This document shows, piece by piece, positions 1 through 5,737 of a stretch of 8,699 nt of DNA. Source of the stretch: Candidatus Beckwithbacteria bacterium (lineage in GTDB: Bacteria; Patescibacteriota; Microgenomatia; UBA1400; UBA1449). Location: positions 1 through 8,699 of the forward strand of contig JAAZND010000100.1 in assembly GCA_012798485.1 (NCBI GenBank), read 5' to 3'. Numbering within the stretch: position 1 is the first letter of the stretch; every line of letters begins with the position of its first letter. Below the pieces are notes generated by a model. That model worked only from the letters and a program-made list of their open reading frames with translations, was not told the DNA's origin and made no database searches. A program made the position numbers and the translations under genes.

Positions 1-85
1 ATTTAATATTCTTATATAAAATAATTCAGAAAAGTTTTCTTAGAGTATTTATTATAAGATTTTTATCTTAATTAAATTGTATATT

Positions 86-94
86 TTATCCACA
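86..94 (+). promoter_or_regulatory. DnaA-box-like sequence
   Basis: The sequence TTATCCACA is an exact match to the DnaA box consensus TTATNCACA. A second, weaker match in reverse orientation lies at 185-193 (ATTTCCACA, one mismatch to the relaxed form TTWTNCACA). Two sites alone do not define an origin. The neighbouring operon is transcribed toward this region, which is the less usual arrangement beside an origin. Confidence 0.3.
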
Positions 95-484
95 TTTTTT
101 CTTTATAAAATATAGGACTTTTTATATATAAACAAAAAGCATTAATATATCAATTTATATTTACAATATATATAGATAGATTTATGTGGAAATATTTAAT
201 ACAAATATAATAAATAGAATTAATCCATATTATTTAAAAATAGTTAAGTCATATTCTGCTACTTTTAATGGATACAATATTTTCTTAAAGACGATAACAA
301 ATGATGACTAATTCAATAACTTTTAGTGATGACAAATTATACTAACAAATCTATTTATTATTGTTTTAACGTAGGCTAAATGAATTACAAGATAATAAAA
401 TAAAGTAAATCAGGATATTATTTTTCAATAAATGAAATACTGCGATATAAGAACCATTATCTTTAAGGTTTGGCACAAGTGTCG

Positions 485-513
485 ATAAATTAATTTCTAA
501 GAGATTAATTTAT
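485..513. repeat. 29-base imperfect palindrome
   Basis: The arms ATAAATTAAT (485-494) and ATTAATTTAT (504-513) are exact reverse complements. The centre adds TCT/AGA around A499, with a single T/G mismatch, so the whole element is symmetrical apart from one pair. As RNA it would form a weak A-U hairpin; a T-rich stretch follows on the plus strand. It could be a protein-binding site or a weak terminator for a gene to the left. A chance occurrence in AT-rich DNA is possible. Confidence 0.4.
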
Positions 514-806
514 TTAAATTTTAATAGTACTTTGTAAATAAAAATGAAAATTAGTTTGTTAAAACCGCTCTTATGATATTTTATTTTATTCTTCTCTCCT
601 TCTAAATTATTCCAAACAACATTCAGAGATTAAGTCCACTATATCATGCCTTAAATCTTTGGTTTTTTGTTTTTATTAAGAGAATACTCTGTTTGATGAA
701 ATTAAGTTAATTAATTAGTTGATACTATCATAACTTATAAAAATATTATTAAACTGATCTATTTTTTTATACATATTTTAAAATAAATATATTTTATTAA
801 TTTTTG

Positions 807-840
807 ATATATCAAAATATTACCTATATATATCAAAATA
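807..840. repeat. 13-base direct repeat, 21-base period, with nested palindrome
   Basis: ATATATCAAAATA occurs at 807-819 and again at 828-840, exactly 21 bases apart (two helical turns). The first copy is part of a perfect 16-base palindrome at 802-817 (TTTTGATA/TATCAAAA). The element ends three bases from the gdh stop codon. Its spacing is typical of tandem protein sites, but it could also act as a weak hairpin at the 3' end of the operon. No T-tract follows on the minus strand, so it is not a standard terminator. Confidence 0.4.
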
Positions 841-842
841 AT

Positions 843-2096
843 CTATTTTTCCAATAAATAGGCTTCTATTAATCTTTTCAAAGCTAAAATATAAGCGGCA
901 ATTCTAAAGCTAGTTTTTCTGGTTATCATTTCTTCCCAAACATCATTAAAAGCTATTCTCATTTTTTGATGAAGTTTTTCAAATACTTCTTCTTTAATCC
1001 AATAATTAGCACTTAAATTTTGTACCCACTCAAAATAACTAGTAATCACTCCACCACTATTAGCTAAAACGTCAGGGATAATCATTCTATTTTTCTTAGT
1101 TAAAAATAACTCTTCAGCTTCAACTGTCACTGGACCATTCGCCATTTCTAAAATAATATCTGCTTTTACTTTCTTAATATTATTTTTAGTCAAAACACCT
1201 TCCAATGCTGCTGGGATTAAAACGTCAACTTTAAGCTCTAAAAGCTCTTCATTACTAATTTGTTGAACATTTTTATCAATATGGAATTTATTATCCTTCT
1301 GACTTTGTGCAAATATTTTCTTAATATTTAATCCTTTTTTTGCAAAAATTGCTCCACGACTATTCGAAACAGCAACTACCTTGTAACCAGCATCATAAGC
1401 AAACTTTGCAAACCATGAACCAACATTTCCAAAACCTTGAATAGCAATAGTAATATCTCTTGTTTTCCTCTTTAATTTGTTCATCAACTCTTCTAGAATA
1501 TAAAACCCTCCAAGTCCAGTAGCTTCTTCTCTTCCTTGACTTCCTCCCAAAATAATTGGTTTTCCAGTAAAACAAGCTTGAGCATTTTGTAATCCAGCTA
1601 GATTATTTTTTTGCAAATATTTTCTATAAGCTGCTGTCATCCAAGCCATTATCTGCCCATTTGTATTAACATCTGGAGCTGGAATATCTTGCCAAGGACC
1701 AATAAATGAAGCCATTTTTTCAACATAAGCTTGGGAAACTTTTTTTAACTCTTGGTTCGAATACTTTTGCGGATCAATACTTACTCCTCCTTTTGCTCCT
1801 CCATAAGGAATTCCTGCTACAGCAGTCTTAATGGTCATCCAGGTAGCTAAAGCTTTAACTTCATCTTCATCGACATTGGGATGGAAACGAATTCCTCCTT
1901 TATATGGGCCTAATAAATTGCTATGTTGACAACGATAAGCAATAAATTGTTCCTTTTTACCATTGTCTAATTTCACTATTATTTTTTTTTTGATAATACG
2001 ATCTAGTCGTTGAAATTTTTTTAACACCTCTCTACTCAATCCTAAAGTTTCTCCAGCTTTTTGAATCTGTTGTTGTGCATTGATAAAAGCATACAT
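843..2096 (-). CDS. gdhA: Glutamate dehydrogenase (Glu/Leu/Phe/Val dehydrogenase family)
   Basis: The enzyme interconverts glutamate and 2-oxoglutarate plus ammonia with NAD(P)(H), as a cytosolic hexamer. I start at the ATG at 2096 (417 residues), which has AAAGG four bases upstream; an in-frame TTG four codons earlier is also possible. Seen, numbered from this ATG: the substrate-binding KGGIRFHP with Lys66, catalytic Lys102 in GGAKGG, catalytic Asp142 in PAPDVNTN, and the Rossmann loop GFGNVG at 221-226. The C-terminal NSGGVITSYFEWVQN carries the Ser that, with Lys66, binds the glutamate side-chain carboxylate. These support a true glutamate dehydrogenase rather than a leucine or phenylalanine enzyme. 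Length and C-terminus recall the archaeal and thermophile type. After the second Rossmann strand the sequence is SNSR rather than an acidic end, compatible with NADP but not proof. Last gene of the operon, 27 bases after trxB. Confidence 0.93.
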   Translation of the reverse strand: MYAFINAQQQIQKAGETLGLSREVLKKFQRLDRIIKKKIIVKLDNGKKEQFIAYRCQHSNLLGPYKGGIRFHPNVDEDEVKALATWMTIKTAVAGIPYGGAKGGVSIDPQKYSNQELKKVSQAYVEKMASFIGPWQDIPAPDVNTNGQIMAWMTAAYRKYLQKNNLAGLQNAQACFTGKPIILGGSQGREEATGLGGFYILEELMNKLKRKTRDITIAIQGFGNVGSWFAKFAYDAGYKVVAVSNSRGAIFAKKGLNIKKIFAQSQKDNKFHIDKNVQQISNEELLELKVDVLIPAALEGVLTKNNIKKVKADIILEMANGPVTVEAEELFLTKKNRMIIPDVLANSGGVITSYFEWVQNLSANYWIKEEVFEKLHQKMRIAFNDVWEEMITRKTSFRIAAYILALKRLIEAYLLEK

Positions 2097-2123
2097 AAGA
2101 CCTTTCAAAGCAAATTTAATAAT

Positions 2124-3080
2124 TTATAATTTTTCTAACCATTTTTCTGTATCTATCGCTGCCATACAAGCTGTCCCGCAAGAGACAATTACTTGACGAT
2201 AACGCCAATCAGTTACATCTCCACAAGCAAAAACACCCTCTTTAGAGGTCATTGTAAGATAATTATTTTCTAAATTTTTATTCTTATCTAATAAGCCATT
2301 CATTTTAGTCAGAAGATAGCCTTTATCATTAAGTTCTAGTTTATTTAAAAATAAATCAGTATTTGGTTTTCTGCCAATAGCATAAAAAACTCCATCCGCT
2401 TCTACTCTTTTTTTTTCTTCTGTTTTATTATTAAGTAATATTAATCCTGATAATTTTTCTTTACCTAATAATTGTACAAGTTCTGTATTCCATAACACTT
2501 TAATACTTTTATTGTCTAAAACCCTAGACTGCATAATTTTTGAAGCTTTCAAACTATCTTTTCTTACAAGTAAATTTATTTTATTGGTAAAATGTGTCAA
2601 AGCTAAGGCATCTTCCAAAGCAGTATCTCCTCCTCCAACAACATAAACCTTTTTATCTTTATAAAAAGCAGCATCGCAAACAGCACACGTTGACAAACCT
2701 TTACCCAAAAAATAATCTTCTCTTGGTAAGTCTAATTTAACTGTTTTCGCTCCTGTTGCAATAATAAGAGATTTAGTCAGATATTCATTTTCGCCTTCAT
2801 AAACTTTAAAAGGATAGTTATCTAAATCCACTTTAGTAATTTTTTTATCAATAATTTTAGCTTGAAAATGTTCTGCTTGTTTACGCATATCCATCATTAA
2901 TTTTGCTCCCCAAACTCCTTCAGGAAATCCAGGAAAATTTTCTACTTTAGAGGTAAACATAATTTGTCCACCAATTTCAGAGCCAGAAAAAAGTAAAGGA
3001 TTTAGACAAGCTCTTGCTGTATAAATAGCTGCAGTATATCCAGCTGGTCCAGAACCAATGATAATTGTGTTGTATATCAT
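2124..3080 (-). CDS. trxB: Thioredoxin reductase (flavoprotein)
   Basis: It reduces thioredoxin with NAD(P)H through FAD and a redox disulfide in the cytosol. The 318 residues match the low-molecular-weight bacterial type. Seen: FAD-binding GSGPAG at 9-14, ENFPGFPEG at 47-55, the active-site CAVC (Cys132, Cys135), the pyridine-nucleotide loop GGGDTALEDA at 149-158, and the C-terminal FAD motif with ACGDVTDWRYRQ at 285-296. The family motif HRRxxxR, which grips the NADPH 2'-phosphate, reads VRKDSLK here (172-178): the His is lost and two Arg are Lys, so positive charge is kept but cofactor preference may be relaxed. There is also an insertion of about a dozen residues near 258-275 (rich in Asn, Lys, Leu) before the C-terminal FAD motif. 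The ATG at 3080 has only an AT-rich upstream region without a clear Shine-Dalgarno. It follows trxA by 57 bases, so both components of the thioredoxin system are in one operon. Confidence 0.96.
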   Translation of the reverse strand: MIYNTIIIGSGPAGYTAAIYTARACLNPLLFSGSEIGGQIMFTSKVENFPGFPEGVWGAKLMMDMRKQAEHFQAKIIDKKITKVDLDNYPFKVYEGENEYLTKSLIIATGAKTVKLDLPREDYFLGKGLSTCAVCDAAFYKDKKVYVVGGGDTALEDALALTHFTNKINLLVRKDSLKASKIMQSRVLDNKSIKVLWNTELVQLLGKEKLSGLILLNNKTEEKKRVEADGVFYAIGRKPNTDLFLNKLELNDKGYLLTKMNGLLDKNKNLENNYLTMTSKEGVFACGDVTDWRYRQVIVSCGTACMAAIDTEKWLEKL

Positions 3081-3137
3081 ATTTTATCTATTTATATTAA
3101 ATTTATATATTTAACAATTAAATTAATAATGTGCTAA

Positions 3138-3455
3138 TTACAGTTTTTCTACTAATTCTCTTAATCCTTGTTCTCCTGGAAAACCAATTTTCCTATCTGC
3201 TTCCTTACCATTTTTAAAAACGATTAAGGTAGGAATACTTTGGATGCTGTATTTTTCTGATAAATTTCTATCTTCATCAATATCTACTTTATAAATGTTT
3301 ATTTTAGCTTTAAATTCTTGGGAAAAAGCATCAAGTATAGGAGCAGCCATTTGACAAGGTCCACACCATTGGGCATAAAAATCAACCAAGACTGGTTTTG
3401 AGGCTTTAAGTACTTTGTCTTCAAAATTAGTAGAGGTTAAATGCTGTATAGCCAT
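3138..3455 (-). CDS. trxA: Thioredoxin
   Basis: This small cytosolic dithiol protein reduces disulfides in target proteins and is recycled by the adjacent thioredoxin reductase. I start at the ATG at 3455 (105 residues), because MAIQHLTSTNFEDKVL matches the usual thioredoxin N-terminus. An in-frame ATG at 3473 would add six residues; neither start has a good Shine-Dalgarno. Seen, numbered from 3455: buried Asp25, the active site WCGPC at 30-34, the cis-proline Pro75 in SIPTL, and the FKNGKE turn at 80-85. Nothing essential is missing and there is no signal peptide or membrane anchor. It lies 55 bases after csoR and 57 bases before trxB, so it is probably under the promoter and operator in front of csoR. 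Confidence 0.97.
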   Translation of the reverse strand: MAIQHLTSTNFEDKVLKASKPVLVDFYAQWCGPCQMAAPILDAFSQEFKAKINIYKVDIDEDRNLSEKYSIQSIPTLIVFKNGKEADRKIGFPGEQGLRELVEKL

Positions 3456-3510
3456 ATAACTACTTAAATTCATTAAGCCATTTAGATTAGCTAAAAAGAT
3501 AAATGAATTC

Positions 3511-3762
3511 TTATTTTAAATTAATAAATTGATTAATAATTTTTTCTAATTCTTGTGGATTCTCTTTTACTTCTACCTGACATGATTGAAAAGCAACGAT
3601 TTTAGAAGCCACTTTGGCTAATGCGCTTCTTACAGCCATCAATTGCTGCAGAACGGAAATACAATCTCTGTTCTGTTCAATCATGCCGCTAATGCCTGAA
3701 ATTTGTCCAGCAATACGATTTAATCTGTCAATAATTTTTTCTTTTTCACTTTTATCTTTCAT
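3511..3762 (-). CDS. CsoR/CstR-family (DUF156) transcriptional repressor, probable thiol or persulfide sensor
   Basis: A small all-helical tetrameric repressor family; members sense Cu(I), Ni, formaldehyde or reactive sulfur. The 83 residues have the family pattern: RLNRIAGQISGI at 13-24, RDC with Cys34, LQQLMAVRSAL at 38-48, and Cys61 in AFQSCQV. Copper sensors use Cys-His-Cys; the His lies four residues before the second Cys. Here that position is Ala57, so the copper site is incomplete, while the two cysteines and the Asp before the first match my recollection of Staphylococcus CstR. I infer a thiol or persulfide switch rather than a metal sensor. The start at 3762 has a good Shine-Dalgarno, GGGAG at 3772-3776 (9-base spacing). 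That sequence lies inside the inverted repeat at 3769-3785, implying autoregulation. Downstream are trxA, trxB and gdhA. No copper ATPase or chaperone gene is in the window, which also argues against a copper role. Confidence 0.88.
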   Translation of the reverse strand: MKDKSEKEKIIDRLNRIAGQISGISGMIEQNRDCISVLQQLMAVRSALAKVASKIVAFQSCQVEVKENPQELEKIINQFINLK

Positions 3763-3768
3763 ATTAAT

Positions 3769-3785
3769 ATACTCCCATAGAGTAT
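3769..3785 (-). promoter_or_regulatory. Probable CsoR/CstR-type operator
   Basis: On the minus strand this reads ATACTCTATGGGAGTAT: six-base perfect inverted arms ATACTC/GAGTAT around five bases. As I recall it, the Bacillus subtilis CsoR site in front of copZA is ATACCCTACGGGGGTAT; the two differ at three of 17 positions. It occupies the 25-base gap between lgt and csoR, covers the Shine-Dalgarno of csoR, and overlaps the proposed -10 element. Binding here would block transcription of csoR-trxA-trxB-gdhA without affecting lgt, apart from a possible roadblock to readthrough. Confidence 0.7.
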
Positions 3786-3807
3786 CTCTAATTTAAAAAA
3801 TTGTCAA
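3779..3807 (-). promoter_or_regulatory. Promoter for csoR-trxA-trxB-gdhA
   Basis: A perfect -35 hexamer TTGACA (3802-3807, inside the lgt 3' end) is followed after 17 bases by TACTCT (3779-3784). That hexamer keeps the critical T, A and final T of a -10 element. The -10 lies within the operator repeat. If used, the transcript would begin about 10 bases before the csoR ATG, and would then lack the Shine-Dalgarno; readthrough mRNA from lgt would contain it. The -10 is weak, so the exact start is uncertain. Confidence 0.5.
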
Positions 3808-4555
3808 GATTTTCTTGTTTTTTAATTAAACCAATTATTCCTAAAAAAATCATGATTAAACTCAACCATTGTCCTGTAGTGAAGAAAAAAAGTTGCCAAG
3901 GATTAATCCTTAAAAATTCCAAAAAAAATCTAATTAGGCCATAACTCAAACAATATATATAGATAAAACCAGCTTTAATCTTTTTCTTCTTTAATAAAAA
4001 TAAAAAAATACAAAATAAAATAAAATTTAAAATAGACTCATAAAAAAATAATGGATGAAAATAACTAAAATTTTCCAAACCAACTACTCTATTTTCTGGT
4101 TTGATATAAACTGCCCAAGGTAAACTTGAAGGTAAACCATAAAGTTCTTGATTGAAAAAGTTCCCAAACCTCCCTATTGCCTGAGCTAGTGGTAAACAAA
4201 AAGCTAAAATATCAAGTTGTAAAAATAAATATTTTTTCCATTGAGCTTTAAATTTAAGCAAATTAAAAATTAATAAAGCCAGTAAACCTCCCACAATAGC
4301 TCCAAAAATCCCCAAGCCTCCTCGCCAAACAAATAAAACTTTTAATAAATCATATTTGTAATAAAACCAATAATCTATCACATGATAAGCTCTAGCACCA
4401 ATCAATCCTCCTAAAAATAAATAAGGGAAAATTTGATCTAAATTAAAAGACAAATAGTCTTTGTTATATTTAGCTAAAAACTTTTGTATCTTTTCTGCGA
4501 AAAAAAAAGCAGTAAAAACTGCTACTGCCAAAGTAAATCCATATAAATTAAACAT
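3788..4555 (-). CDS. lgt: Phosphatidylglycerol-prolipoprotein diacylglyceryl transferase
   Basis: A membrane enzyme that moves a diacylglyceryl group from phosphatidylglycerol to the lipobox cysteine of prelipoproteins, the first step of lipoprotein maturation. The 255 residues form about seven hydrophobic segments. Conserved family blocks are seen in order: GGLIGARAY at 49-57, RGGLGIFGAIVGG at 78-90, the signature GRFGNFFNQELYG at 128-140 (Arg129, Asn132, Glu137, Gly140), HPLFFYES at 167-174, YGLIRFFLEFLR at 205-216, and GQWLS at 228-232. The His that is essential in the E. coli loop (HGG) is Phe84 here, a variation I recall from other Lgt proteins. The N-terminus is shorter than in E. coli. 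It starts three bases after the stop of the upstream membrane protein, so the two are co-transcribed. Its last codons overlap the -35 of the csoR promoter. Confidence 0.93.
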   Translation of the reverse strand: MFNLYGFTLAVAVFTAFFFAEKIQKFLAKYNKDYLSFNLDQIFPYLFLGGLIGARAYHVIDYWFYYKYDLLKVLFVWRGGLGIFGAIVGGLLALLIFNLLKFKAQWKKYLFLQLDILAFCLPLAQAIGRFGNFFNQELYGLPSSLPWAVYIKPENRVVGLENFSYFHPLFFYESILNFILFCIFLFLLKKKKIKAGFIYIYCLSYGLIRFFLEFLRINPWQLFFFTTGQWLSLIMIFLGIIGLIKKQENLDNFLN

Positions 4556-4558
4556 AAG

Positions 4559-5134
4559 TTAAATTCTAGTCATAAAAATAAATAAAAAGGCAACAATAAT
4601 AGTAATTATCCAAAGATAAATTTTGATTTCTTTAAAGGTAAGCTCTCTGTTAATTTGCCAAAAATAAAGTTTGGTAAAAAAATTTTTATTCAAAACCCAA
4701 TCCTGCCATTGTTCCAAGATTAAATGCAATCCTAAGCCCATGATAAAACTTTTACCAAAAGGTGAACTGGTTGAAGTCAAGGTAAAAAGAGCAAGTAAAA
4801 TCCAAATAATTTGAAATAAAAGAGAGTGAAAAGTTAATTTTTGCTGTAAAACCTTATTTTTGGTAATAACAAGCCAGCCTTTTTTTAATTGTCTATTTTT
4901 AAAATAATTCTTAACATAACGAGATAACTCTGTATCTGGATTACCAATATAGACATCTACAATCCGATCAAATTCTAAAACTAAAAACCCCACTAAGGCT
5001 CCCAAAAACCAAGATAAAACAGGCAGCCATAATTGCCAAACTTTGTAATAATTTTGAGTAAATAACGGAACAATATATAATAGGGAAATTAAAATAAAAG
5101 GTAAACTAAAAATAGTTTTTTTAGGTAAAGTCAT
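4559..5134 (-). CDS. Unknown multi-pass membrane protein
   Basis: Function not recognised. The 191-residue protein has about five hydrophobic segments (roughly 8-26, 33-54, 104-121, 129-146, 172-188). Between the second and third lies a soluble loop with a polar pattern, EFDRIVDVYIGNPDTELSRY at 54-73, then a basic stretch. Other features that look conserved are FHSLLFQ at 102-108, FGKSFIMGLGLHLILEQW at 126-143, and a charged motif inside the membrane region (His137, Glu141). From memory, similar uncharacterised proteins occur in Patescibacteria, but I cannot name a family. The start at 5134 follows an extended -10 element by 26 bases and has no clear Shine-Dalgarno. It overlaps nothing and is spaced only three bases from lgt, suggesting a shared envelope-related role. 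Confidence 0.8.
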   Translation of the reverse strand: MTLPKKTIFSLPFILISLLYIVPLFTQNYYKVWQLWLPVLSWFLGALVGFLVLEFDRIVDVYIGNPDTELSRYVKNYFKNRQLKKGWLVITKNKVLQQKLTFHSLLFQIIWILLALFTLTSTSSPFGKSFIMGLGLHLILEQWQDWVLNKNFFTKLYFWQINRELTFKEIKIYLWIITIIVAFLFIFMTRI

Positions 5135-5160
5135 AAAAATAGCTAGAAAATATTACTTAA

Positions 5161-5169
5161 ATTTTAGCA
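5161..5169 (-). promoter_or_regulatory. Extended -10 promoter for the membrane protein-lgt operon
   Basis: The minus strand reads TGCTAAAAT, a TGn-extended -10 with a five-of-six hexamer. The ATG at 5134 is 26 bases away, giving a leader of about 20 bases. Any -35 would fall inside the hairpin of the preceding terminator and no good hexamer is visible there. Confidence 0.5.
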
Positions 5170-5170
5170 C

Positions 5171-5207
5171 AAAAAAAACAGCTACTGTTTTAAACAAAGT
5201 AGCTGTT
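5171..5207 (-). terminator. Intrinsic terminator of the solo sensor gene
   Basis: A perfect 10-base-pair stem, AACAGCTACT/AGTAGCTGTT (5177-5186 with 5198-5207), has an 11-base loop. On the minus strand it is followed by an eight-T run (5171-5178), whose first two T's also belong to the stem. It lies 19 bases after the stop of the gene at 5227-5655. The stem is clearly richer in GC than its surroundings. Confidence 0.85.
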
Positions 5208-5226
5208 AACCATAAAATCCGATTTT

Positions 5227-5655
5227 TTATTTATCAGCTTGTCGCCACATCAGTTCAAATTGAAATTTAGCGCTTTTGACTAATTCTGGATCTGTAATTA
5301 ATAAAGCTAAAGGTTCAGCTTTATGATAAGAAATCTGAATGACAAAATTATCACCAATCAGCAAATCTGTCTCAATACTTTTATTAACTGAAACAAAACC
5401 TGTCTGATTTTTTGTCTGATTTTTTTTGCTGGCATAAGCCCGATTATCAGGGCTATCTGGTAAAATTTCCTTGGTTTTGATATTAGAGTTTAATAACTGA
5501 GGGCTATATTCCTCATCAAAATAGCTTCCAATAATCTGACTATAATTTTCAGAAGTACAGACTATATCTAGCTTCTGAGTTTGAAGGCTTTGTCTGTAAG
5601 CCTTTTTGATTCCGTCAGCACCTGAAAAAATTTGCACTGAATTTATTTTGTTCAT
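5227..5655 (-). CDS. Stand-alone TrmB-type sensor domain protein (no DNA-binding domain)
   Basis: The 142 residues align by eye with the C-terminal sensor half of the divergent TrmB regulator. VQIFSGADGIKKAYRQSL (7-24) matches VQFYRGVQGIKQMYWHAL (119-136), followed by equivalent secondary-structure blocks. The end, FQFELMWRQ (131-139), matches MFEVFWQM (249-256). No helix-turn-helix or coiled coil is present: the protein begins five residues before the sensor. A 12-base tandem duplication near the middle encodes a repeated KNQT. It could bind the same ligand as, or dimerise with, the complete regulator, but this is inference. Ligand unknown. The start at 5655 is preceded by TATATT at 5668-5673, leaving a leader of about five bases and no Shine-Dalgarno. 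It ends at a strong terminator, so it is transcribed alone. Confidence 0.78.
   Translation of the reverse strand: MNKINSVQIFSGADGIKKAYRQSLQTQKLDIVCTSENYSQIIGSYFDEEYSPQLLNSNIKTKEILPDSPDNRAYASKKNQTKNQTGFVSVNKSIETDLLIGDNFVIQISYHKAEPLALLITDPELVKSAKFQFELMWRQADK
5401..5424. repeat. 12-base tandem duplication inside the solo sensor gene
   Basis: TGTCTGATTTTT occurs twice in direct succession (5401-5412 and 5413-5424). The unit is a multiple of three and keeps the frame, giving two KNQT units on the minus strand. It probably lies in a surface loop and looks like a recent slippage event. Confidence 0.75.
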
Positions 5656-5667
5656 ATTTTGTTCTAA

Positions 5668-5673
5668 AATATA
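5668..5673 (-). promoter_or_regulatory. -10 element of the solo sensor gene
   Basis: TATATT on the minus strand ends 12 bases before the ATG at 5655, so transcription would start about five bases before it. No convincing -35 is visible, because the upstream DNA is almost only A and T. Confidence 0.4.
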
Positions 5674-5723
5674 CTTATTAAAAATATTTTATTTTTAAAA
5701 AATATATTTTATTAATATTTAAT

Positions 5724-5737
5724 AACTAAAAGTAGTT
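5724..5737 (+). promoter_or_regulatory. Possible TrmB-type operator
   Basis: AACTAAAAGTAGTT has perfect five-base arms (AACTA/TAGTT). It contains AACT-AAA-AGTA, which matches the TACT-N3-AGTA site that I recall for Thermococcus TrmB at seven of eight fixed positions. It holds the only cluster of G and C bases in the divergent gap and overlaps the proposed -35 of the trmB-like gene. The similarity may be coincidental for so short a site. Confidence 0.4.

Larger units (their letters stand above)
1..842. other. Gene-free AT-rich stretch
   Basis: No reading frame of useful length exists on either strand; stops are dense in all six frames. No tRNA or other structured RNA could be recognised. The sequence is visibly more AT-rich than the flanking genes. 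It contains one exact DnaA-box match (86-94), a weaker reverse match (185-193), a long imperfect palindrome (485-513) and a 13-base direct repeat (807-840). A gene-free gap of this length is unusual beside the compact gene packing in the rest of the window. It lies downstream of the gdh end, so it is not that operon's promoter. It could be a decayed gene, a replication-related region, or the upstream region of a gene left of the window. Confidence 0.7.

Noticed and set aside
1..842. CRISPR array, insertion sequence or integrase attachment site
   Set aside because: No regularly spaced repeat, transposase fragment, terminal inverted repeat or target duplication was seen here or elsewhere, and the tRNA-Ser 3' end has no second copy in the window.
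1393..1575. 60-codon minus-strand frame within gdhA
   Set aside because: It is an out-of-frame shadow within the conserved glutamate dehydrogenase coding region.
3614..3796. 60-codon plus-strand frame across csoR
   Set aside because: It is antisense to a clear CsoR-family gene and its operator, with no initiation signal of its own.
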